This document shows positions 1 through 6,200 of a DNA stretch of 7,375 nt, in pieces. Positions within the stretch are counted from its first letter, which is position 1. Each line of letters starts with the position of its first letter. The DNA is taken from NCBI GenBank assembly GCA_946887045.1, contig CAMPKC010000094.1:1-7375 (forward strand), written 5' to 3'. The DNA comes from an uncultured Sphingobacteriaceae bacterium (GTDB lineage: Bacteria; Bacteroidota; Bacteroidia; Sphingobacteriales; Sphingobacteriaceae). Made by a program: the position numbers and the translations under genes. The notes under the pieces are model-generated. The model was not told where the DNA came from. It did no database searches and was given only the letters and a program-made list of their open reading frames with translations.

Positions 1-492
1 TGATTCCCAGACTTTATATCCCGGCAAAAAAGGCCCATTATAATTTTTCCGCTCCACAAAAACATGTACCGTCTCTCCGTATAATTTAATGCCGCTGGTT
101 CGCACTTCGCCCCATTCGTCCTTCACTGTTTGAGGTTGCTGATATGGAACTGCTCCACGTTTTACAGTCTGCTCAAATGCATCATAGGCATCATCCACCA
201 ATAAAGCCAATACTTTTACTCCGTCACCGTGCTTTTTAATATGATCTGAGACGTAACTGTCGGATTTCAATGGGGATGTAAGCACGAGTCGGATTTTCCC
301 TTGCTGCAAAACATAGGACGCCCGGTCTCGTATACCAGTTTCCGGACCAGAATACGCCAGGCTTTGAAAGCCAAAAGCTGTCTTGTAAAAATATGCCGCC
401 TGCTTTGCGTTTCCCACATAAAACTCGGCATAATCGGTCCCGTTTAAGGGAAGAAAATCAGCAGCATTGAGTTGTTCATCTTTCCTATCCAT
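1..492 (-). CDS. hpd: 4-hydroxyphenylpyruvate dioxygenase, N-terminal 164 residues (runs off left edge)
   Basis: Iron(II)-dependent enzyme of tyrosine breakdown that converts 4-hydroxyphenylpyruvate to homogentisate in the cytoplasm. The reading frame is open from an ATG at 492 to the window edge. The translation begins MDRKDEQLNAADFLPLNGTD and carries family-typical stretches: YAEFYVGNAKQAA (21-33), the first vicinal-oxygen-chelate motif; GPETGIRDRASYVL (49-62); HGDGVKVLALLVDDAY (88-103); and GETVHVFVERKNYNGPFLPGY (from 139). Only the N-terminal, non-catalytic domain is present. The iron ligands (two His and one Glu) lie in the C-terminal half outside the window. Family members are about 350-380 residues long, so less than half is seen. 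The start lies 3 bp after the hmgA stop, with a GAGGG site 7 nt upstream, so the two genes are almost surely one transcript. Identity is confident; activity cannot be judged from this part. Confidence 0.93.
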   Translation of the reverse strand, partial: MDRKDEQLNAADFLPLNGTDYAEFYVGNAKQAAYFYKTAFGFQSLAYSGPETGIRDRASYVLQQGKIRLVLTSPLKSDSYVSDHIKKHGDGVKVLALLVDDAYDAFEQTVKRGAVPYQQPQTVKDEWGEVRTSGIKLYGETVHVFVERKNYNGPFLPGYKVWES

Positions 493-495
493 CGT

Positions 496-1656
496 CTAAC
501 CCTCGCTCCAACTTTTAAAATAATTCGGATCCTCTATTTTGATCGCTTCATCTGTAAGCATTAACGGATGAAAAGGATCAATCATTACCGCAAGCTCATC
601 TGTGGATTCCTTACCAATAGACTGTTCAACCGTTCCTGGATGAGGACCGTGAGGTATTCCGCCCGGATGCAGAGTAATCTGACCTTTAACAATACTTTTG
701 CGACTCATAAAGTCGCCGTCCACATAATACAATACTTCATCGCTATCGACATTACTATGATTATAAGGAGCAGGTATTGCCTGCGGGTGATAGTCGAACT
801 TTCTTGGTACAAAAGAACAAATCACGAAGTTATTGCCTTCGAAAGTTTGATGCACGGGCGGAGGCTGATGTAACCGGCCGGTTATAGGCTCAAAGTCGTG
901 AATTGAAAATGCCCATGGATAATGAAATCCATCCCATCCAATAAAATCAAAAGGGTGGGTGCCATAGATGTACGGATAAATAAGTCCCTGCTTTTTAATG
1001 AGGATTTTAAAGTCGCCCTTCTTATCGTTTGTTTCAAGATCTGCGGGCCGTCTTAAATCGCGTTCACAGTAAGGAGAATGCTCCATCATCTGACCGAACT
1101 TATTTCGATAACGTTGAGGCGCTCTGATCGGGCTAAAGCTTTCAACAATAAATAAGCGGTTATCTTCAGAATCAAAATCCAATTGATAAATAGTCCCGCG
1201 CGGGATAATAAGATAATCGCCATAAGAGAATTTTATCTTTCCAAAGCCAGTTTTTAATGTCCCCGAACCAACATGCACAAACAGAACTTCATCGGCCTGA
1301 CTGTTTTTATAGAAATAATCTCCCATAGAACACCGTGGGGCTGCAAGAGAGATGTGTAAATCACTGTTTACTAAAACGGCCTTCCGGCTTTTCAAGTAAT
1401 CATCTTCAGGCTGAACATTAAATCCCAGCAGACTGGTGTGCTTTAAATGCTTTTCGCGAGCAATTTTGGGTTCAACAGAATAAGCTTCGCCCAAGGATTT
1501 GACAATAGTTGGCGGATAAACATGATATACCAGTGAATATAAGCTGGAAAATCCTTCGGTGGAAACCAGCTCCTCGGCATATAATGAACCATCAGGTTTA
1601 CGGAATATGGTATGCCGCTTTGACGGAATTTTTCCCAAAGAATGATATACTGGCAT
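496..1656 (-). CDS. hmgA: Homogentisate 1,2-dioxygenase, short bacterial form (386 aa)
   Basis: Opens the aromatic ring of homogentisate with O2 to give maleylacetoacetate, the step after Hpd; cytoplasmic, iron(II)-dependent, cupin fold. Visible signatures are an N-terminal beta-sandwich region with FGKIKFSYGDYLIIPRGTIYQ (138-158), FEGNNFVICSFVPRKFDYHP (272-291), YNHSNVDSDEVLYYVDGDFM (298-317) and LHPGGIPHGPHPG (329-341). By comparison with human HGD, H300, E307 and H336 are the likely iron ligands. At 386 residues it is shorter than the roughly 430-445-residue proteobacterial and eukaryotic enzymes. The first ligand pair is spaced H-x6-E here instead of H-x5-E, which marks a divergent branch. 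The ATG at 1656 (MPVYHSLGKIPSKRHT) opens the conserved N-terminus. It is transcribed divergently from fahA and followed immediately by hpd. Function is well supported by context; another ring-cleaving cupin activity is less likely. Confidence 0.9.
   Translation of the reverse strand: MPVYHSLGKIPSKRHTIFRKPDGSLYAEELVSTEGFSSLYSLVYHVYPPTIVKSLGEAYSVEPKIAREKHLKHTSLLGFNVQPEDDYLKSRKAVLVNSDLHISLAAPRCSMGDYFYKNSQADEVLFVHVGSGTLKTGFGKIKFSYGDYLIIPRGTIYQLDFDSEDNRLFIVESFSPIRAPQRYRNKFGQMMEHSPYCERDLRRPADLETNDKKGDFKILIKKQGLIYPYIYGTHPFDFIGWDGFHYPWAFSIHDFEPITGRLHQPPPVHQTFEGNNFVICSFVPRKFDYHPQAIPAPYNHSNVDSDEVLYYVDGDFMSRKSIVKGQITLHPGGIPHGPHPGTVEQSIGKESTDELAVMIDPFHPLMLTDEAIKIEDPNYFKSWSEG
500..504 (-). promoter_or_regulatory. 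Ribosome binding site of hpd, inside the hmgA 3' end
   Basis: On the minus strand GAGGG sits 7 nt before the hpd ATG (492) and overlaps the last codons of hmgA. It supports that ATG as the start and fits translational coupling of the two genes. Strong Shine-Dalgarno sites are uncommon in Bacteroidota, so its real contribution is uncertain. Confidence 0.5.
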
Positions 1657-1713
1657 AGTGGATTATTAAACTATTTATATAACAGCCGGATAAATAAAAA
1701 GTGTTGATATCCC

Positions 1714-1731
1714 ATTAGGAAAACGCCTAAT
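1714..1731. promoter_or_regulatory. Candidate operator: perfect inverted repeat ATTAGG-N6-CCTAAT
   Basis: The sequence ATTAGGAAAACGCCTAAT has 6-bp arms at 1714-1719 and 1726-1731. It lies 57 nt upstream of the hmgA ATG and 106 nt upstream of the fahA ATG. Size and symmetry suit a dimeric regulator controlling both arms. It has no U-tract and is not placed as a terminator. The protein that would bind it is unknown. Confidence 0.4.
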
Positions 1732-1732
1732 C

Positions 1733-1757
1733 GCCTGCATATATGATTGCATCAGGC
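1733..1757. repeat. Second inverted repeat in the divergent region (GCCTG / CAGGC)
   Basis: GCCTG at 1733-1737 is mirrored by CAGGC at 1753-1757. The intervening A/T-rich stretch contains two TGCA tetramers (1736-1739 and 1748-1751), 12 bp apart. It directly follows the ATTAGG/CCTAAT palindrome and may be a second protein-binding site. The 5-bp arms with a 15-nt gap could also be chance. Confidence 0.25.
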
Positions 1758-1837
1758 AGCTTGGGGTGGTAGAACTAATTTGAGACTTATAGGTTATATA
1801 AACAGGGAGCATCGCTAATTTTTAAATTAAAAACCCT

Positions 1838-2848
1838 ATGAAATTGATTTCCTACAAAACCGAAAACAAAGAACATCTGGGAGCTTTTGTGAATGGTCAT
1901 GTGTACAATCTAAACGCCTGCGATAAGCTAATTCCGGATAATATGAATCAATTTTTGTGGGGAGGTGAAGAGATTATGCTGCGTGCGAAACAAATTTCTC
2001 ATGACATTTCATCGGGAAAACTAAATGCCAAAGAAGAATTACTTTATGAGATTATGGCTCCTGTTCCTCATCCGACTTCGTGCAGAGACGCCTATGCTTT
2101 CAGACAACATGTTGCGGCCGCCCGTCGTAACAGAAAGGTGGAAATGATTCCGGAGTTTGATCAGTTCCCAATATTTTATTTTACCAATCACAATTCTATC
2201 ACCGGACCCGGAGAAGTTGCCTGTATGCCTGATCATTTTCAAAAGTTGGATTTCGAGCTAGAGGTAGCTATTGTGCTGAATAAAAAAGGACGCAACATAC
2301 AAGCATCCGAAGCCGATGAATTTATCGCAGGTTATATGATTATGAATGATTTAAGCGCTAGAACCCTGCAAATGGAAGAAATGCTGTTAAATCTTGGTCC
2401 TGCGAAAGGAAAAGACTTTGCAACTGTGACAGGCCCGTGGCTGGTCACCCCCGACGAGCTGGAGCCTTTTAAAGTGCCGGCCAAAAAAGGTCACATTGGG
2501 GCTGCCTACGACTTGAGAATGACATGCCAGGTAAATGGTATCGAAGTTTCGCAAGGAACTATGGCGGATATGGACTGGACATTCGCAGAAATTATAGAGC
2601 GATGCTCTTATGGATGTGATGTTTTTCCGGGAGACCTGATTGGCTCGGGCACCGTTGGCACGGGATGTTTTCTGGAACTCAATGGCACAGGCTTACTAAA
2701 CGACCCAGATTATAACCAGCAATGGCTTCGGGAAGGTGATCTGGTAGAAATGGAAATCACAGGACTGGGTCGCTTAAGTACTGTTATCGCAGCTGAAAAC
2801 AGCGATTGGTCTATCCTGGAACGTAAAAAAGGTAAAGTTTTAGCTTAA
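1838..2848 (+). CDS. fahA: Fumarylacetoacetate hydrolase family protein, probable fumarylacetoacetase (336 aa)
   Basis: Probably hydrolyses fumarylacetoacetate to fumarate and acetoacetate, the last step of tyrosine catabolism; cytoplasmic, divalent-metal enzyme. Active-site landmarks of the FAH fold are all visible. RDAYAFRQH (83-91) matches the mammalian metal ligand Asp126 and catalytic His133 at the same 7-residue spacing (D84, H91). LDFELEVAIVL (137-147) supplies metal ligands E140 and E142. MNDLSARTLQ (169-178) supplies D171 and Q178. GPAKGKDFATVTGPW (187-201) holds the substrate-contacting lysines, and GDLIGSGTVGTGCFLEL (265-281) carries T272 and the probable catalytic-triad Glu E280. 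At 336 residues it is shorter than mammalian FAH (about 420). It heads the plus-strand arm, opposite hmgA-hpd, and its TAA overlaps the next ATG by one base. Related acylpyruvases share the fold, but the neighbours favour fumarylacetoacetase. Confidence 0.86.
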   Translation: MKLISYKTENKEHLGAFVNGHVYNLNACDKLIPDNMNQFLWGGEEIMLRAKQISHDISSGKLNAKEELLYEIMAPVPHPTSCRDAYAFRQHVAAARRNRKVEMIPEFDQFPIFYFTNHNSITGPGEVACMPDHFQKLDFELEVAIVLNKKGRNIQASEADEFIAGYMIMNDLSARTLQMEEMLLNLGPAKGKDFATVTGPWLVTPDELEPFKVPAKKGHIGAAYDLRMTCQVNGIEVSQGTMADMDWTFAEIIERCSYGCDVFPGDLIGSGTVGTGCFLELNGTGLLNDPDYNQQWLREGDLVEMEITGLGRLSTVIAAENSDWSILERKKGKVLA

Positions 2849-3756
2849 TGATCACACTTAAACTTTCGGACTTAAGCCCTGTCGAACTGCAGGAATATCT
2901 ACAATATGCAATCGCTCCAAGGCCGATATGTTTAGCTTCTACTATTGATAAAGAAGGAAATGTAAATCTTAGTCCTTTTAGCTTCTTTAACATGTTTAGT
3001 ATAAGTCCGCCAATTTGTGTGTTTTCACCTTCAAGAAGAGTAAGAGATAATACGACCAAACATACTCTTCAAAACATTCAGCAAGTACCAGAATGTGTGA
3101 TAAATCTCGTGAATTACGACATGGTTCAGCAGACATCATTGGCCAGTGCAGAATACCCTAAAGGCACAAATGAGTTTCTGAAATCGGGGCTAACACCTCT
3201 GGATTCCGAGTTAGTCAAACCTCCGAGAGTCGCAGAATCTCCTGTACAGTTAGAGTGCTTTATAACAAAAGTGATATCCCTTGGGAAAACAGCCGGCTCT
3301 GGCAATATGGTTATTGCTGAAATTAAGTTAATGCATATCACCTCATCCATCTTAGACAAGAACAAAAAAATTGATCAGGAAAAAATTGATTTGGTCGCCC
3401 GCCTGGGAGGCGACTGGTACTGTAGAGTAATAAAGGAAAGTTTGTTTAAGGTTATAAAGCCAAATACAAATGTCGGAATAGGAGTAGATGCCATCCCTCA
3501 ATCTATTCGTGAATCCTCAATTTTAAGTGGAAATGATTTAGGTCAATTAGGAAATGTAGATCGCCTGCCGGATGAAACCAGCATAAACTTGTACTTTCAA
3601 CATAACGCAGAACTTCAAAAAGCCCTGATATCTACAAACAAAAATCCAAAAAAGAGAAAAAATACAATTCACCTGCTGGCCAAAGCTTTGCTAAAAGATG
3701 GAAAAGTAACCGAAGCATGGAAGGTTCTGCTCGCAGCTGATAGTCTCGTCCAATAA
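2848..3756 (+). CDS. Flavin reductase-like FMN-binding split-barrel protein with C-terminal extension (302 aa)
   Basis: Member of the flavin reductase-like domain family (split barrel, FMN-binding). The N-terminal domain, about residues 15-205, shows APRPICLASTIDKEGNVNLSPFSFFN (23-48), the usual FMN-contacting start of the barrel, then PPICVFSPSRR (54-64), ECVINLV (82-88) and RLGGDWYCR (185-193), a common domain-ending motif. The last roughly 95 residues are not part of the standard domain; they include a Lys-rich stretch (NPKKRKN, 266-272) and a helical-looking tail. The ATG overlaps the fahA stop (TAATG), so translation is likely coupled and the product may act in aromatic catabolism. No known step of the homogentisate route needs a flavin reductase. 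It could supply reduced flavin to an unseen monooxygenase or have its own redox role. There is no signal peptide or membrane segment. Fold assignment is good; function is unknown. Confidence 0.82.
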   Translation: MITLKLSDLSPVELQEYLQYAIAPRPICLASTIDKEGNVNLSPFSFFNMFSISPPICVFSPSRRVRDNTTKHTLQNIQQVPECVINLVNYDMVQQTSLASAEYPKGTNEFLKSGLTPLDSELVKPPRVAESPVQLECFITKVISLGKTAGSGNMVIAEIKLMHITSSILDKNKKIDQEKIDLVARLGGDWYCRVIKESLFKVIKPNTNVGIGVDAIPQSIRESSILSGNDLGQLGNVDRLPDETSINLYFQHNAELQKALISTNKNPKKRKNTIHLLAKALLKDGKVTEAWKVLLAADSLVQ

Positions 3757-3757
3757 C

Positions 3758-5278
3758 TTAGTTTTGCTTTAACAGCTCTATCCCTTTGTTTATCCTGGCA
3801 ATTGTTTCCTCTTTACCTAATAAGGAAGCAATTTCAAATACAGCAGGCCCAAACTTTCCTCCTACCAGCATAATTCTGAACGGAAGCATCACATCACCAA
3901 CCTTAAGACCCTTTTCCTCGGCAAGAGCTTTAAAAGAGACCTCCAGACTTGCTGGAGAGTGGTCATTGATTGCAGTTAAAATCTCGCTGTACGCCACGAA
4001 AAAGGATGCTTTATCAGCATTCCATTTCGGTAACACCGACCCTAAATCATACTCTTTGGGCGCATCAAAGTAATACCCGGCCTGGCTGATAAAATCGGTT
4101 AATAAAATACAGCGGTCTTTTACGAGATCAATTACAGTAGAAAATTTACTTTCATCTGAAATCAAAATTCCTGCAGTTTTAAAAACTCCCGACACCTGTT
4201 TCTTTAGACTTTCAGCATCCAGCTTTTTAATCCATTCCGCATTGAACCATTTTGCTTTTTCAAAATCGAATTTTGCACCGGATTTATTTACCCTGTCGAT
4301 CGAAAATTTTTCAATCAATTCTTCCATTGAAAAAAGTTCCTGATCGGTACCGTCATTCCAACCCAGCATTGCTAAAAGATTAACGAATGCTTCCGGTAAA
4401 AAACCCATTTCGCGAAATCCTTGTGTTAGCTCTTCAGATTTAGGGTCCATCCAGTTCATTGCATACACCGGAAAGCCTAAACGTGCCCCATCACGTTTAC
4501 TTAACTTGCCGTGACCATCGGGTTTTAAAATTAATGGCAAATGAGCCCATTGCGGCATTGAATCTTCCCATCCTAAATATTTCCAAAGTAGAATATGTAC
4601 CGGCGCGGATGGCAACCATTCTTCTCCTCTAAAAGCATGGGTAATCTTCATCAGGTAATCATCAACAACAACCGCCAAATGGTAAGTAGGCATTCCATCG
4701 GCTTTAAGTAAAACTTTATCATCCACTAAAGATGTTTCGAAGCTTACTTCATCACGAATCATATCATCAAAAGAAACCGTTTCTCCCTGCGGCATTTTAA
4801 TGCGTATAACATGAGGAGTTTCTTTATCTAACAGATCTTGTACTTCAGTCTGACTAAGCGATAGGGAATTTCGCATTTCATTGCGATGTGAGTGGCCGTA
4901 TTGGAAGTTAGGCAATTCAGCACGTTTCTTTTCCAAATCTTCCGGAGTATCAAAGGCATAATAGGCATAACCGTCGACAACTAATTGTTCTGCGTATCCG
5001 CGATATAACGATTTACGCTCGCTTTGGCGATATGGACCATAGGTGCCGCCAAAGCCCGGACCTTCATCCGGAGTAATGCCGCACCATTTTAAACACTCAA
5101 TTATATATTCTTCGGCCCCGGCGACATAACGAGCCTGGTCAGTATCTTCGATTCTTAAAATAAAATCTCCGCCTTGTTGCTTGGCGAACAGATAATTAAA
5201 TAAAACTGTTCTTACACCTCCTAAGTGTAACCCTCCGGTCGGACTTGGAGCAAAACGGACACGCACTTTACTTGCCAT
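3758..5278 (-). CDS. gltX: Glutamyl-tRNA synthetase (506 aa)
   Basis: Class I aminoacyl-tRNA synthetase that attaches glutamate to tRNA-Glu using ATP; essential and cytoplasmic. The HIGH-type signature is APSPTGGLHLGG (10-21). It is followed by LRIEDTDQAR (41-50), GPYRQSER (81-88), the substrate-pocket region GMPTYHLAVVVDDYLMKITHAFRGEEWLPS (195-224), and the KMSKS-type loop KLSKRDGARLGFPV (258-271). The C-terminal anticodon-binding half runs to residue 506, a usual length. The insertion near residues 105-135 has no cysteines, so there is no zinc site. Whether the enzyme is discriminating or also charges tRNA-Gln cannot be told here. The start at 5278 fits a promoter just upstream, which predicts a leader of only about a dozen nucleotides. 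It stands alone on the minus strand, divergent from cysH and convergent with the flavin reductase gene. Confidence 0.97.
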   Translation of the reverse strand: MASKVRVRFAPSPTGGLHLGGVRTVLFNYLFAKQQGGDFILRIEDTDQARYVAGAEEYIIECLKWCGITPDEGPGFGGTYGPYRQSERKSLYRGYAEQLVVDGYAYYAFDTPEDLEKKRAELPNFQYGHSHRNEMRNSLSLSQTEVQDLLDKETPHVIRIKMPQGETVSFDDMIRDEVSFETSLVDDKVLLKADGMPTYHLAVVVDDYLMKITHAFRGEEWLPSAPVHILLWKYLGWEDSMPQWAHLPLILKPDGHGKLSKRDGARLGFPVYAMNWMDPKSEELTQGFREMGFLPEAFVNLLAMLGWNDGTDQELFSMEELIEKFSIDRVNKSGAKFDFEKAKWFNAEWIKKLDAESLKKQVSGVFKTAGILISDESKFSTVIDLVKDRCILLTDFISQAGYYFDAPKEYDLGSVLPKWNADKASFFVAYSEILTAINDHSPASLEVSFKALAEEKGLKVGDVMLPFRIMLVGGKFGPAVFEIASLLGKEETIARINKGIELLKQN

Positions 5279-5296
5279 AACTTTTTACTTTGGGTG

Positions 5297-5324
5297 CAAA
5301 GATAGATTTCCTGATAGATTTCAA
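5297..5324 (-). promoter_or_regulatory. gltX promoter (TTG-N17-TATCTTTG)
   Basis: Minus-strand TATCTTTG (5304-5297) is an exact match to the Bacteroidota -7 consensus TAnnTTTG. A TTG (5324-5322) stands 17 bp upstream, within the 17-23 bp spacing known for the -33 element in this phylum. Transcription would begin near 5290, leaving a very short leader before the ATG at 5278. Confidence 0.75.
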
Positions 5325-5339
5325 TTCTTTTAAATTGAA
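5301..5339. repeat. Tandem GATAGATTTC pair and adjoining 7-bp inverted repeat over the gltX promoter
   Basis: GATAGATTTC occurs at 5301-5310 and again at 5313-5322, a 12-bp period that fills the spacer between the -7 and -33 elements. Next to it, TTCAATT (5320-5326) and AATTGAA (5333-5339) form a perfect inverted repeat with a 6-nt gap that covers the -33 TTG. Either could be a regulator site; the region is A/T-rich, so chance is possible. Confidence 0.35.
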
Positions 5340-5411
5340 CATCTGCTTAAAAAAATTACCATTTGCTGATCCAAATTTCAATTTAATGATAAAAAAAATA
5401 TCAAATCTCCT

Positions 5412-5419
5412 TATCTTTG
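5412..5419 (+). promoter_or_regulatory. cysH operon promoter, -7 element TATCTTTG
   Basis: This is an exact TAnnTTTG match 49 bp before the cysH ATG. No TTG is found at 17-23 bp upstream; that position is an A-tract (5391-5399), so the -33 element is weak or replaced. The leader would be about 45 nt and includes AGGGGAA at 5454-5460, 8 nt before the start, a plausible ribosome binding site. I see no riboswitch-like fold in the leader. Confidence 0.65.
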
Positions 5420-5468
5420 CCTACTTTTTCTATAGACTATACAATTTAATTATAGGGGAAGAAAGAAC

Positions 5469-6185
5469 ATGATGGAGATCCTGAAAAACAAAATTTCTGA
5501 TTTATCAGGCAGAATACAAAATTTGCCTCCTCAGGAAGCTCTTGCTTTATTGGCGAAAGAGTTTTCGGGAAAAATTATTTTTTCCAGCAGCTTTAGCTGG
5601 GAAGATCAGGCAATTTCTCACATCATTTTCTCTAATAATATTCCAATAAAGGTTTTCACTCTTGATACTGGGCGTCTGTTTACAGAAACGTACTATGTAT
5701 GGAGCAGAACTACAGAAATGTACAATGCCAAGATCGAAGCTTACTATCCAAACCAGCAGCTGCTGCAGGAATTCGTTACCGAAAAAGGGCCGAATTCTTT
5801 TTACGAGTCGGTGGAAAACAGGAAAGGCTGCTGCTATATCCGTAAAGTAGAACCCTTGCAACGTGCTTTGGCCGGAAATGAACTTTGGGTTACTGGTTTA
5901 AGGGCCGAACATTCTCCGGAGCGACATGATCTGCCAATGCTGGAGTACGATGAGACCAATAACATTATAAAATTTCATCCTTTACTTCATTGGACAACTG
6001 AGGAAGTACGGTCTTTTATAAATTCAAATGGTATTCCATACAATACTTTACACGATAAGGGGTTTGTAAGTATTGGTTGTCAGCCGTGTACCCGGGCAAT
6101 TATGCCAGGCGATGACTTCAGGGCGGGCCGCTGGTGGTGGGAAGATAAAGCAAGCAAAGAATGTGGTTTACACGCACATTCATAA
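5469..6185 (+). CDS. cysH: Assimilatory adenylyl-sulfate (APS) reductase, [4Fe-4S] type, CysH family (238 aa)
   Basis: Reduces activated sulfate to sulfite with electrons from thioredoxin; cytoplasmic step of cysteine biosynthesis. The PAPS-reductase fold shows a modified P-loop SSSFSWEDQ (39-47), the TLDTGRLF stretch (64-71) and WVTGLRAEHSPER (140-152). Two cysteine pairs, C121-C122 (GCCYIRK) and C204/C207 (GCQPC), match the [4Fe-4S] ligands that mark APS-using enzymes; the PAPS-specific E. coli form lacks them. The catalytic cysteine is C232 in the C-terminal ECGLH motif. So the substrate is probably APS and no APS kinase would be needed. Two ATGs are adjacent (5469 and 5472); I keep the first, which is better placed relative to AGGGGAA at 5454-5460. 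cysD follows after 15 bp, consistent with an operon. Confidence 0.93.
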   Translation: MMEILKNKISDLSGRIQNLPPQEALALLAKEFSGKIIFSSSFSWEDQAISHIIFSNNIPIKVFTLDTGRLFTETYYVWSRTTEMYNAKIEAYYPNQQLLQEFVTEKGPNSFYESVENRKGCCYIRKVEPLQRALAGNELWVTGLRAEHSPERHDLPMLEYDETNNIIKFHPLLHWTTEEVRSFINSNGIPYNTLHDKGFVSIGCQPCTRAIMPGDDFRAGRWWWEDKASKECGLHAHS

Positions 6186-6200
6186 ATAGAAATTAATTTT

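Larger units (their letters stand above)
1657..1837. promoter_or_regulatory. Divergent hmgA / fahA promoter region
   Basis: This 181-bp non-coding stretch separates the two start codons and must hold both promoters. I find no full Bacteroidota -7 element (TAnnTTTG) for either gene. The nearest plus-strand match is TAATTTTT at 1816-1823, without a convincing -33 partner. On the minus strand only A/T-rich TATATAAATAG-like sequence precedes hmgA. The lack of a good consensus, next to clear inverted repeats, suggests control by a regulator, for example one sensing tyrosine or homogentisate. That role is inference. Confidence 0.55.

Noticed and set aside
568..873. 101-residue plus-strand open frame opposite hmgA
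   Set aside because: Fully antisense to a well-recognised gene, with no family resemblance or translation signal.
1776..1782. TAATTTG upstream of fahA as a -7 promoter box
   Set aside because: One base short of TAnnTTTG, and the TTG at 1761-1763 is only 12 bp away, below the usual 17-23 bp spacing.
3941..3957. Hairpin CTCCAG-acttg-CTGGAG followed on the minus strand by a short T-run, terminator-like
   Set aside because: It lies well inside intact gltX coding sequence (around residues 440-445), about 180 bp before the stop; the T-run is short and interrupted. Best read as a coding coincidence.
5430..5455. CTATA...TATAG pairing in the cysH leader that might be a riboswitch or attenuator
   Set aside because: Only five base pairs of A/T-rich stem with a long loop, and no conserved riboswitch core or leader peptide could be recognised.
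5290..5472. 60-residue plus-strand open frame in the gltX-cysH intergenic region
   Set aside because: It starts within the gltX promoter, spans both promoter elements and overlaps the cysH start. The translation is low-complexity, hydrophobic and Phe/Leu/Lys-rich, as A/T-rich spacer DNA gives. No ribosome binding site is seen.
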